From positions 1 to 13,097 of the forward strand of contig JAPPMR010000437.1 of the NCBI GenBank assembly GCA_028818995.1: a stretch of 13,097 bases of DNA. Direction: 5' to 3'. The stretch's first letter is position 1; each line of letters begins with the position of its first letter. Positions 5,750 to 12,840 of this stretch are shown in pieces. Below the pieces are notes generated by a model that was given only the letters and a program-made list of their open reading frames with translations, ran no database searches and had not been told where the DNA came from. A program made the translations under genes and the position numbers. Source of the stretch: Candidatus Poribacteria bacterium. GTDB lineage: Bacteria; Poribacteria; WGA-4E; WGA-3G.

Positions 5750-7522
5750 ATGCGTAGATATACTCTCATTGTCGTCATGTGCCTGCTGATGTGCATGGTG
5801 TCAGCAGAACAGATAACCGCCACAGTCTTTTTGGAGATGACAGATAAGGACGGTACACCTCTCCGTGTCGGGAGCGGGTTCTTCGTTACAGATACGTTGG
5901 TTGCGACAAATGCCCATGTAATTAGGGGTGCGGCGGCTGGCACAGCAACGTTAGTCGGTAAGGATGGCAGGTATGTGGTTGAGAACGTTGTGGCTGTAGA
6001 CCCGAAGACTGAGCTAATGTTGCTAAGAGTTGCGGCATTCCGTGCTACGCCGCTTGCGATGGGCAATAGCGATGCAGTCAAAATTGGCGATAGGGTGCAT
6101 GTTGCAAACAGTGATCCGAAAGGTTCGGAAGGTATCATCAGTGGTTGGTATGGCGCGTACACGGAAGAATACTTTGAAGTGACAACGGCATTTTCACCGA
6201 TGCACAGTGGTGCTCCCGCACTAAATAGCAAAGGAGAAGTGATAGGCGTTTACTTCAAACCTGTCGGAAACGGACAGGAACGCAATTTTATTATACCTTC
6301 AAACGCACTGATAGCGTTGCTAAACAAGACACATCGTGCTAAACCATTATGGGGACGAAATCCGCTCGGCAATCTATCTGCCGAGTATTTTTATAAGTCG
6401 GGTAGGGCGCATTTCAAGTTAAAGGATTATCGGGCTGCCATATCTGACTTCACAACGGTTATTGCCTACAAGCCGGATGACGCTACGGCATACTACAGAC
6501 GTGGAAATTCAAAATATGAACTCAAACAATACGCAGCCGCGCTTCTGGATTATGACACTGCGATAAGACTCAAGCCTGATTATGCCTACGCTTACAACAA
6601 TCGCGGGAATACGAAGCAGGCACTTAAACAATATGATGCTGCCATTGTGGATTATAATACTTCCATTAAATTTAACCCCAAAAATGCGTTTCCTTACAAT
6701 AATCGTGGAAATGCGAAAAAATATCTCAGGCAATATGATGCTGCCATTGCGGATTATAATGCTGCAATAAAAGTAAAACCTGATTACGCCCATGCCTACA
6801 ACAATCGCGGGAATATGTGGCTTGATCGCAGACAGTATGATGCTGCGATTGCGGACTATAACACTGCCATAAAACTTGATCCTGATTATGCACATCCTTA
6901 CAATAATCGCGGACTTGCCAACATAAACCTCAAAAACTATACGATTGCCATTCAGGATTTAGACATTGCGATAAAACTTGATCCTGATTATGCAAATGCC
7001 TATTACAATCGTGGCAGAGCAAAATATGAACTCGGACATTACGCTGAGGCTGTCGCCGATTTTGACATGTCAATTCACCATAAACGGATTTATTGGGATG
7101 ACTACTATTATCGTGGAAGTGCGAAATATGAACTTGGGCAACATGCGGATGCGATTGTTGATTTTAATATGTCAATTCAACTTATTCCGAATAATGCTAA
7201 TGCCTTCCACAATCGCGGTAAAGCGAAGGCAGCACTTGAACAATACAAGGCTGCTATTGAGGATTATGATAAGGCAATTAAATTAGGAGGTCAATCTGAT
7301 TTCTACTACAGTCGTGGAGATGCAAAGTCGAAACTTGGACAAAATGATGCCGCTATTTCGGATTATGCGAATGCTGTCTATAACCGTGGAATGACGAATA
7401 AAATTGAAGGGCAGATTGCAGAGGCAAAACAAGATTTCAAAGCAGCTATAAGGCTCGCGGAACAGATAAACGATTTTTCCATCAAAGCACAGGCAGAGCG
7501 GATGCTTCGGGAGTTGGAGTAA
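5750..7522 (+). CDS. Exported trypsin-like serine protease fused to TPR repeats
   Basis: A 590-residue protein with a signal peptide (1-19, cleavage near VSA|E). Residues 21-195 form a trypsin/HtrA-like domain: GSGFFV (41-46), the catalytic-His motif TNAHV (His56) and SGAPALNSKGEVIGV with Ser153. At the usual catalytic Asp position the sequence is DPKTELMLL, so Glu88 replaces Asp, and the usual GNSGG is MHSGA. Activity may be altered or lost. No PDZ domain is present. From residue 211 there are nine regular 34-residue TPRs (NNRGNAK..L.QYDAAI.DYN.AIK..PDY type) to about 515. A shortened TPR of about 26 residues (516-541) and a last degenerate unit follow. TPRs bind other proteins, so the C-terminal half probably recruits a partner or substrate in the periplasm. 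Repeats 3-5 are very similar at DNA level, spaced 102 bases, showing recent expansion. It is apparently monocistronic. Confidence 0.9.
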   Translation: MRRYTLIVVMCLLMCMVSAEQITATVFLEMTDKDGTPLRVGSGFFVTDTLVATNAHVIRGAAAGTATLVGKDGRYVVENVVAVDPKTELMLLRVAAFRATPLAMGNSDAVKIGDRVHVANSDPKGSEGIISGWYGAYTEEYFEVTTAFSPMHSGAPALNSKGEVIGVYFKPVGNGQERNFIIPSNALIALLNKTHRAKPLWGRNPLGNLSAEYFYKSGRAHFKLKDYRAAISDFTTVIAYKPDDATAYYRRGNSKYELKQYAAALLDYDTAIRLKPDYAYAYNNRGNTKQALKQYDAAIVDYNTSIKFNPKNAFPYNNRGNAKKYLRQYDAAIADYNAAIKVKPDYAHAYNNRGNMWLDRRQYDAAIADYNTAIKLDPDYAHPYNNRGLANINLKNYTIAIQDLDIAIKLDPDYANAYYNRGRAKYELGHYAEAVADFDMSIHHKRIYWDDYYYRGSAKYELGQHADAIVDFNMSIQLIPNNANAFHNRGKAKAALEQYKAAIEDYDKAIKLGGQSDFYYSRGDAKSKLGQNDAAISDYANAVYNRGMTNKIEGQIAEAKQDFKAAIRLAEQINDFSIKAQAERMLRELE

Positions 7523-7554
7523 GGTTGGGTTTACACAGATTGTTTTCGTGCTGT

Positions 7555-7568
7555 GTATACATGTATAC
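7555..7568. repeat. Family C palindrome, single copy
   Basis: GTATACATGTATAC, a perfect 14-base palindrome 32 bases after the protease-TPR stop. The same motif occurs twice each in the compound elements at 9235-9272 and 10516-10553. Confidence 0.75.
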
Positions 7569-7582
7569 GCCTGCGACAATAT

Positions 7583-7606
7583 GGCGCGTTTACAAAACGC
7601 GCCTAC
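7583..7606. repeat. Family B palindrome between protease-TPR and DUF805 genes
   Basis: GGCGCGTTTACAAAACGCGCC followed by TAC. It has the reverse orientation relative to the terminator-like copies and no T-run on the plus strand, so it is not a good terminator for the upstream gene. Confidence 0.75.
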
Positions 7607-7715
7607 CGTTGGGTGAAAAAAATCTAATAATTATGTGCTTAAAAGGTAGGTAGCATTCATCAGCATGTTGTATACTACCGTCGTGAATAATGCTGACGGT
7701 TATGATGGAAAATCT

Positions 7716-8207
7716 ATGAAATACCAAAGTCTGTTAGAAGATTTGAGATACCTTCTTTTCTCATTCAGAGGTCGCATCACTCGTAGTGAATGGTGGATAT
7801 ATGTTTTATTGAGGGCTGGGGTGTTTCTTGTTCCTGCTGTTATTCTTCTAATTAAGAAGGGGACAAGTGGTATCCCTAACGTCTATGGACTTACAAATCT
7901 CTGGGAGTTTTTCGAATATGCACAAGACAACCTGACATCGTTAGCAGATGCTAAACTTTATGTTTCACTGTTTTTGACCTTTTTTCTGATGTTCATTGAC
8001 GCAGCCGCTATTACCAAACGATTTCATGACATCAATTTATCAGGATGGTTGGTGCTATTGGGATGCGTCCCGATATTTGGACCTTTTTACATCATGATTT
8101 ATTGTGGCTTCATCAAAGGCACACAAGGCGATAATCGGTATGGGAAAAACCTTTACCGAGACATATCCGAAGATCAAACTATGCCGCAGCCGCAGGCGGA
8201 AGGATAA
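7716..8207 (+). CDS. DUF805 family integral membrane protein
   Basis: Matches DUF805 (the family of E. coli YhaH/YhaI) in order. From the chosen start, LFSFRGRITRSEWWIY lies at residues 14-29, a first membrane segment at about 31-46, a second at about 82-98, the conserved KRFHDINLSGW at 101-111, a third hydrophobic segment at about 110-133, and the end motif KGTQGDNRYGKN at 134-145. The cellular role of the family is not established. I chose ATG 7716 because family members begin with a short N-terminus right before this motif. An in-frame ATG at 7665 would add 17 residues (180 in all); neither start has a strong ribosome site. A short hydrophilic tail (about 147-163) follows. The lipoprotein gene starts 36 bases downstream and is probably co-transcribed. 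Confidence 0.88.
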   Translation: MKYQSLLEDLRYLLFSFRGRITRSEWWIYVLLRAGVFLVPAVILLIKKGTSGIPNVYGLTNLWEFFEYAQDNLTSLADAKLYVSLFLTFFLMFIDAAAITKRFHDINLSGWLVLLGCVPIFGPFYIMIYCGFIKGTQGDNRYGKNLYRDISEDQTMPQPQAEG

Positions 8208-8243
8208 CTAATAAAATGTTAGAACTACAAAAGGAACTTTCTC

Positions 8244-8879
8244 ATGCTAAAAAATACATACTGGATGGTTTTGCTCGTTATTATTTGTGTTGTTCTCTTC
8301 GGTTGTGTCAATGAAAGGTCAGACTATGATATTGATGAAATCGTTGATGAGCTTGTGGAAAGCACAAAGCACCACGCGGAACAACCGATGGCAGACAAAC
8401 CCGAAGACAAAAAGACCGACCCCATCCCCGCAGAACAAACGGATGCAGTTGAGGAGGTGCGCGTTTCACCTCACGGTTTCGGTCCATACCCTGATATACC
8501 CGCAGATTTTCCGAGACAGGATATTTTTGAACAAGGCGGTCAAGGTCCAAACTTTGAGTTGATGGATCGTGTTTGGTTAGAGTTATGGAAACGGGGTGTC
8601 CGTGGTATCTCTGGCATGTCAATATCACATAACAATGGATTGGTTTACCCGACAATTCGGGGGATTGCGTATGCTGACTGGGAACCGCGTTGGGAACTCT
8701 TTGGATTTGGTTTCGGGAAAAGATACTCGGGGTGGAGTGGACATCCAGGTGACTTTCCCAGAGACCCTGATATAGGTAGACCCAAAATGCCACGGGGTAT
8801 CAAAATCTTTGATATGTCTGAAGGGATTGATCCTTACAAACTTTTAGATTTGCCAAAAGAAGGGGAAGTTACGGAATGA
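8244..8879 (+). CDS. Lipoprotein of unknown function
   Basis: A 211-residue protein with a classical lipoprotein signal: positively charged start, hydrophobic core 8-19 and lipobox LFGC with Cys21. A charged, probably flexible linker rich in Glu, Lys, Asp and Pro follows (22-75), as expected for a domain held away from the membrane. The rest (76-211) is a compact domain with aromatic and Gly-rich stretches (SPHGFGPYPDIPADFPRQD, WEPRWELFGFGFG) and no family that I recognise. The start has AAAGGA 8 bases upstream. It follows the DUF805 gene by 36 bases and overlaps the next short ORF by ATGA, so it lies in a short operon. Asp at +2 is absent (Val22), which in E. coli rules would favour the outer membrane; this rule may not hold in this lineage. 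Confidence 0.82.
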   Translation: MLKNTYWMVLLVIICVVLFGCVNERSDYDIDEIVDELVESTKHHAEQPMADKPEDKKTDPIPAEQTDAVEEVRVSPHGFGPYPDIPADFPRQDIFEQGGQGPNFELMDRVWLELWKRGVRGISGMSISHNNGLVYPTIRGIAYADWEPRWELFGFGFGKRYSGWSGHPGDFPRDPDIGRPKMPRGIKIFDMSEGIDPYKLLDLPKEGEVTE

Positions 8880-9001
8880 AACGCCCAATTTTTCAAGTGC
8901 ATGGTCCCCCTGAAAAACGTAGATATTTCTACGGCACACTTCTCATTATACTGGGATCATTTGATCATCGCGACACCTCTCGTATGCGGCGCGTTTTGTA
9001 A
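8876..9001 (+). CDS. Short ORF overlapping the lipoprotein gene, probably a truncated membrane protein
   Basis: Starts inside the ATGA overlap with the preceding stop codon, a typical sign of translational coupling. It encodes 41 residues: MKRPIFQVHGPPEKRRYFYG leads into a short hydrophobic run (TLLIILGSF). The last codons (MRRVL and the TAA stop) come from the family B palindrome at 8989-9007, so the repeat supplies the C-terminus. The hydrophobic run is too short for a full membrane segment. It looks like the 5' end of a gene whose remainder was lost or displaced at the repeat. No family is recognised. Confidence 0.4.
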   Translation: MKRPIFQVHGPPEKRRYFYGTLLIILGSFDHRDTSRMRRVL

Positions 9002-9015
9002 ACGCGCTATTTTTT
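8989..9015 (+). terminator. Family B palindrome with T-run, terminator of the DUF805 operon
   Basis: Perfect stem GCGCGTTT-TGT-AAACGCGC (8989-9007) followed by TATTTTTT (9008-9015). It has the form of an intrinsic terminator and lies 110 bases after the lipoprotein stop. The sequence that follows (TGTCAGAATCGCGG...ACGCGGATTA, to about 9060) matches the left arm of the inverted repeat at 12590-12870. Confidence 0.6.
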
Positions 9016-9103
9016 GTCAGAATCGCGGAAGGCACGGATGACACGGAAGAACGCGGATTATGGATTTGGTAATACCAAATGGTTTTTCAAAAGATTGGAG
9101 TCT

Positions 9104-9135
9104 CGTAGGTCGGGTAGAGCAACGCGAAACCCGAC
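9104..9135. repeat. Family A palindromic repeat identical to the one in the WD40 gene
   Basis: All 32 bases match 2979-3010, and the orientation is the same. It lies in non-coding DNA, which shows the element is a dispersed repeat and not native WD40 sequence. Confidence 0.88.
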
Positions 9136-9192
9136 ACAGAGGCATTCGGCTATCGGCTGTCAGCCATCAGTAGAGGGAATGTTGTAAACGCG
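9126..9192. repeat. 67-base block, inverted copy at 12879-12945
   Basis: Aligns without gaps to the reverse complement of 12879-12945 at 64 of 67 positions; the three differences are all transitions. It includes the end of a family A copy and part of a family B palindrome at its far end, so the unit is a compound of smaller repeats. Confidence 0.85.
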
Positions 9193-9234
9193 CCGTTGTC
9201 TGAACCAAGATTAGCAGGATTGTCCGAAATCAGT

Positions 9235-9272
9235 GTATACATGTATATTTTTATACGCGTATACATGTATAC
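9235..9272. repeat. Family C compound palindrome, left of the WD40 pseudogene
   Basis: Two near copies of GTATACATGTATAC separated by a short spacer containing TTTTATACGC. The 38 bases match the reverse complement of 10516-10553 at 37 positions. The two copies bracket the WD40 pseudogene in inverted orientation. Confidence 0.85.
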
Positions 9273-9280
9273 AATTATAC

Positions 9281-9314
9281 GTGTCGGGTTTCGTAAACTC
9301 TACCCGACCTACGA
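9281..9314. repeat. Family A palindromic repeat, forward copy before the WD40 pseudogene promoter
   Basis: GTGTCGGGTTTCGTAAACTC followed by TACCCGACCTACGA. TCGGGT/ACCCGA forms the stem, and the loop differs from the CTTCG type. It directly follows the family C element. Confidence 0.78.
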
Positions 9315-9363
9315 CCTGACTGACTGCCAATAGCCAATAATTACCCCTTTCATCGCTAACTTG

Positions 9364-9372
9364 TGATATAAT
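9364..9372 (+). promoter_or_regulatory. Extended -10 promoter of the WD40 pseudogene
   Basis: TGATATAAT, identical to the element at 2915-2923. The leader between it and ATG 9413 aligns with that of the intact WD40 gene, including GAGGATCACGCTC before the start codon (GAGGA at 9400-9404 as ribosome site). The promoter appears intact even though the gene is broken. Confidence 0.55.
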
Positions 9373-9412
9373 ACGAACCCAAAGCAATCCCCACCGAATG
9401 AGGATCACGCTC

Positions 9413-10276
9413 ATGCAAAAAATACTGACTCTGATTTTTGCGATTGGGCTAACGATATGTGTTTTTACCCAAAATAGTATTGCCCAAGACTACACCTGAT
9501 GGCATCTACCCGAAGGTGCAAAAATGCGGATCGGTAAAGCCGCGATAACGGGAAATGCCACCTATTCCCCTGATGGAAAACATTTACCGTTAGCGTGAAA
9601 TAGTGATATTTGGGTCTACAATCCACAGACTGGTGAAGAACTTGACTTATACACAGGGCATACAGATGAGGTGGTCAGCGTTGCGTATAGCCCAGATGGA
9701 CACACATTGGCAAGTGGCAGTAGAGACAAAACCATTCGTTTGTGGAATGTGGACAAAGGCGAGCATATCCGCACGCTATCGAGGCATAAGGGCCCGGTGC
9801 TCAGCGTGTCATTTAGTCCGGATGGACATAGCATTGTTAGTGGCAGTGCCGATGACACCCTCCGTCTGTGGGATGTGCAAACGGGAGAACATATCCGCAC
9901 GCTAAAGGGGCATAAAAGCTCAGTCTATAGCGTGTCGTTTAGTCCCGATGGACATAGCATCGTTAGTGGCAGCATGGACGGGACTATCCGTCTGTGGAAT
10001 GTGAACACAGGCGGACATATACGGACGCTAAAGAGGCATAGGGGTGGTGTCTTTAGCGTATCGTTTAGTCCGGATGGAAAAACTATCGCAAGTGGTTGTA
10101 AAAACAAAATTGTCTATCTATGGGATGTGGACACAGGCGAACTAATCCGCACGCTTACAGGGCATACAGCATCAGTCTATAGTATAGCGTTCAGTCCCGA
10201 TGGCAACACAATCGCAAGCGGCAGTTGGGACGGCACTGTGATCTTGTGGGACCTCACAGTTGATATTGCAGATTAG
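9413..10276 (+). pseudogene. Decayed WD40 gene, paralogue of the intact one
   Basis: The reading frame from ATG 9413 encodes a signal peptide (MQKILTLIFAIGLTICVF... to SIAQD), then meets TGA at 9497-9499 and again at 9596-9598, and is otherwise open to TAG at 10276. Read through, it aligns with the intact WD40 protein: LPEGAKMRIGKA against LPEGAKARFGKG, then a degenerate blade ending IWVYN, then five clear WD40 blades (LWN, LWD, LWN, LWD, LWD). The total of six blades is short of a seven-bladed ring, and no Big_5 domain follows. An in-frame GTG at 9671 could start a 201-residue product of five blades without signal peptide, but its ribosome site is poor. Two separate nonsense changes with an intact promoter suggest recent inactivation. 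Sequencing error or UGA readthrough is less likely. Confidence 0.82.
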
Positions 10277-10515
10277 GAATATGACTTGGATAGGGCAATG
10301 TAGGCGCGTTTTATAAAAGCGCCGCGTCTTGACCTCGGATGGTATAAAAAGCGCGTTTTTAAAAACCGCCTACCTTTGGGTAATAAATCGGGTTGAAAAC
10401 CCCTCCAACAAGAAAGGATCGCGCTCAGAAACTACTTGTTTTCGGTATTGTACCTAACTTTTCATGCTAAATTGACGCCTATAGGTGTCGCACTCGAGAC
10501 TTGACCTACGCGCTT

Positions 10516-10553
10516 GTATACATGTATACGCGTATAAAAGTATACATGTATAC
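10516..10553. repeat. Family C compound palindrome, right of the WD40 pseudogene
   Basis: Two perfect GTATACATGTATAC palindromes flank GCGTATAAAA. It is the inverted counterpart of 9235-9272 with a single difference. It lies about 95 bases upstream of the candidate promoter of the sigma gene, close enough to be a regulatory site. Confidence 0.85.
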
Positions 10554-10648
10554 ACAGGCAGGAGAAAAGCAGATAATATCGGCGTTGAAAAGCCTCCCTC
10601 TGTGTCAGTAAATTTACAACCACAATTTTTTTTCTGACTTTGCACCCT

Positions 10649-10676
10649 TTCACGCTCAAAAAGGTATCTTTATAAT
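10649..10676 (+). promoter_or_regulatory. Candidate promoter of the sigma-factor gene
   Basis: A perfect TATAAT (10671-10676) with TTCACG (10649-10654, 4 of 6 to TTGACA) 16 bases upstream. The ribosome site GGAGA (10733-10737) is 6 bases before ATG 10744. An ECF-type self-regulated promoter is not obvious. Confidence 0.4.
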
Positions 10677-10743
10677 TAAAGGGGTAGGTAATACTGCGAG
10701 TCAAATAGATTTCGGTTAGCACTTTTCATAATGGAGAATTCTG

Positions 10744-12540
10744 ATGAACGATGTCCAACTCATTCGTAAAATTTTGTCAGGCGACGATGCGGCATTTAGT
10801 GCATTAGTCCAGAAGTATGAAAAGAGTGTGCATGCATTCGCATGGCGAGAAATTGGGGATTACCACTTCGCTGAGGAGATTACCCAAGACACTTTCATCC
10901 AAGTATATAAAAATCTTGCGACACTCAGAAATCCTAATCTGTTTGCTGGATGGTTGCATGTGATTGCAAAACGCCTCTGTATAAAATGGAATCAAAAAAG
11001 GAGACCAACGTTTCAGTCATTAGAGGACACGCCTATGGAAGAAATAGAAGAGCATTCTTACAACGCGTATACATCGGAGCAGCACGAAACACAAGCCATT
11101 GAAAATCGACTTGAGAGGGTCAAGAAACTCTTGGAGAAACTGCCTGAAAGTGAACGGACAGTCATAACACTTTACTATTTGGGCGAAATGACGACCAGAG
11201 AGATCAGCAAATTCTTGGGTGTATCCGTGAACACGATCAAAAGTCGGCTTCGCCGTGCGCGAATGCGTCTACAAGAAGAGAATCCACAACCGCTGGAGAT
11301 ATTCAGCACCGTCAAATTTACGACAAGCCTAACGGAAAGCATTATGCAACAGGTAGCAGACATAAAACAAACACCGATTCCGACTGTGAAACCGTCGCCA
11401 CCGTGGGCGGTTTTCGGTAGCGCTGCGGCGATATTGATTATGGCGATTATAGGTCTCAGTAATCATCACCTGTTCAGCTTTCAGGAGCCGTATAGTTTGG
11501 ATGCACAATCTGAACCGAAGATAGAAATTGTTGATGCACCTACCTTGTTTGAAACGAGCATAAAACGAACTCCTCAAAATCAGCCAACGCGCATAGGTGC
11601 TATAGAAATTGCACAAGAGGGGACAGAGACAGAAACCAAGGATAAAACAAAGGTAAATCTTGATTTTGACGCAATTCTGGCGGGTATCAAACAAAATGAT
11701 GAAAAGGTTAAGTCCGGTGAAGGCAGAACCGTTTTCACCTATGAAAGTTTTACAGAACTTGGTGATCTAAAAGAAAGTAGGACGTTGAAAACACATCTTA
11801 TTTTTGATGAACACCAGAATCGGGTACGCATGCGATTGGCTGAAAGTGTTTCACTCCAAAGGATTCTCATACCGAGGACAATCCTTATCGTCACCGAAAA
11901 AGGAGCTTTTAGGGTTGAACAGGTAATAATAGACCATAAACCGAGATATGGCTTTGAAAAAAGAAATAATTTGCCTTTGATCCGGCATTACTATGCACCG
12001 AGACGGTGGGCTCGTATTTCTGACACAGAAGATTTAGCAACCTCTTTGAAGGAATCAAATTACCAAATCCTGACGCGTGAGATGCTTGATGGTATTCCGT
12101 GTTATGTGTTAGAAGGAAAAAAAGAACCTCCACCTGGGGCGGAACAACAGATACCGGAAATTTCACGAATTTGGATTGCGCCTGAGCACGGATTTCGTAT
12201 TCAAAAACGTGAACGTAGGTGGACTTCAAAAAAAGAGAATCTTGAAGGTGGTGTAGAGAAAGGCACACCTTTTGTCTCCCGCAACACTTTTTCTTATCAA
12301 CAAATCGGAGACGTGTGGCTTCTTAAGTCTACAAAGCTGGAAACCGCGCAGATTGATCCTGATGGGAAAGAACACATCACCTCCCGAATAACGCTGGAAT
12401 TACAGGACTTCAAGATAAACCATGCTGTTCCGCCTGAAACATTCGATTTTGACATTCCTGATGACGCTAAGATCACGGTTGACGGATTTGATGAAAGAAT
12501 GTCAAAACAAGCGTTCCTTGAGTGGTATGAGCAACAGTAG
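10744..12540 (+). CDS. ECF sigma factor fused to a transmembrane segment and a LolA/RseB-like extracytoplasmic domain
   Basis: A 598-residue protein. Residues 1-180 are a complete ECF sigma-70 factor. Region 2 runs about 10-85 (FSALVQKYEKSVHAFAWREI, HFAEEITQDTFIQVYKNL, FAGWLHVIAKRLCIKW) and region 4 about 122-176 (LEKLPESERTVITLYYLGEM, then TTREISKFLGVSVNTIKSRL, a helix-turn-helix). Free ECF factors are usually near 200 residues, so two thirds is extension. Residues 221-238 (WAVFGSAAAILIMAIIGL) form one membrane segment. A low-complexity linker follows to about 305, then a domain of about 290 residues rich in beta strands (GIPCYVLEG, RIWIAPEHGFRIQKRERRW, DVWLLKSTKLETAQ, VPPETFDFDIP), resembling LolA/LolB/RseB-type folds. 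The topology puts sigma in the cytoplasm and the sensor-like domain outside. It may signal by itself, perhaps after proteolytic release; this is inference. No separate anti-sigma gene is adjacent. Confidence 0.88.
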   Translation: MNDVQLIRKILSGDDAAFSALVQKYEKSVHAFAWREIGDYHFAEEITQDTFIQVYKNLATLRNPNLFAGWLHVIAKRLCIKWNQKRRPTFQSLEDTPMEEIEEHSYNAYTSEQHETQAIENRLERVKKLLEKLPESERTVITLYYLGEMTTREISKFLGVSVNTIKSRLRRARMRLQEENPQPLEIFSTVKFTTSLTESIMQQVADIKQTPIPTVKPSPPWAVFGSAAAILIMAIIGLSNHHLFSFQEPYSLDAQSEPKIEIVDAPTLFETSIKRTPQNQPTRIGAIEIAQEGTETETKDKTKVNLDFDAILAGIKQNDEKVKSGEGRTVFTYESFTELGDLKESRTLKTHLIFDEHQNRVRMRLAESVSLQRILIPRTILIVTEKGAFRVEQVIIDHKPRYGFEKRNNLPLIRHYYAPRRWARISDTEDLATSLKESNYQILTREMLDGIPCYVLEGKKEPPPGAEQQIPEISRIWIAPEHGFRIQKRERRWTSKKENLEGGVEKGTPFVSRNTFSYQQIGDVWLLKSTKLETAQIDPDGKEHITSRITLELQDFKINHAVPPETFDFDIPDDAKITVDGFDERMSKQAFLEWYEQQ

Positions 12541-12598
12541 GCGTGGCATCTCTCTCAAGATAGGCGCGTTTGGTATCCGCGGCACCTCCCCAAGGTAG

Positions 12599-12623
12599 GC
12601 GCGTTTTGTAAACGCGCTTTTTT
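12599..12623 (+). terminator. Terminator of the sigma-factor gene, formed by a family B palindrome
   Basis: Perfect 8-base stem GCGCGTTT-TGT-AAACGCGC (12599-12617) followed at once by six T. It lies 58 bases after the sigma-gene stop codon and is the best intrinsic-terminator shape in the window. It is at the same time the left arm of the long inverted repeat. Confidence 0.7.
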
Positions 12624-12840
12624 GTCAGAATCGCGGATTTAGCGGATGACACCAAATCAACGGTATGAATGCCATTTAGGCATTCCCCGGATGACGCGGA
12701 TTATTGACTTGGCATATCAGACTCTTTTTATTATGATTACGTTATACTTGTCTGTAAGATTTTTCAGAAACGCTTAGACGTGAGAATAACCTAATCCGCG
12801 TTTTCCGCGTCATCCGCGTCATCCGTGATTCTGACAAAAA

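Larger units (their letters stand above)
9002..9412. other. Gene-free mosaic of repeats upstream of the WD40 pseudogene
   Basis: It holds the half-copy of the long inverted repeat (to about 9060), a TTGGTAATACCAA palindrome near 9066-9078, and family A at 9104-9135. A 67-base block (9126-9192) repeated inverted at 12879-12945, the family C element (9235-9272), another family A copy (9281-9314) and the WD40 promoter/leader follow. No coding potential is seen. Confidence 0.65.
10277..10743. other. Gene-free stretch between WD40 pseudogene and sigma-factor gene
   Basis: It contains two degenerate family B palindromes (10300-10323 and 10351-10372), GGGTT-GAA-AACCC (10390-10402), and a fragment AAAGGATCGCGCTC (about 10414-10427). 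That fragment resembles the end of the WD40 leaders but has no start codon after it. A very degenerate family A copy (about 10481-10510), the family C element (10516-10553) and the sigma-gene promoter follow. No coding potential is seen. Confidence 0.6.

Noticed and set aside
6390..6412. Family A-like string (GTCGGGTAGGGCGC) in the protease-TPR gene
   Set aside because: It lacks the second half of the palindrome and encodes a normal TPR motif (YKSGRAHF); it is a chance match.
9413..9700. UGA recoding (selenocysteine, or UGA as Trp/Gly) in the second WD40 gene
   Set aside because: The second TGA falls opposite a Cys in the paralogue, which is suggestive. The first does not, no redox motif or SECIS-like hairpin is evident, and the genes ending at 820 and 8879 use TGA as a sensible stop.
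9671..10276. Independent 201-residue WD40 gene starting at GTG 9671
   Set aside because: The frame continues upstream through recognisable blade and signal-peptide sequence to ATG 9413, so this is the open tail of a broken gene, though residual expression is possible.
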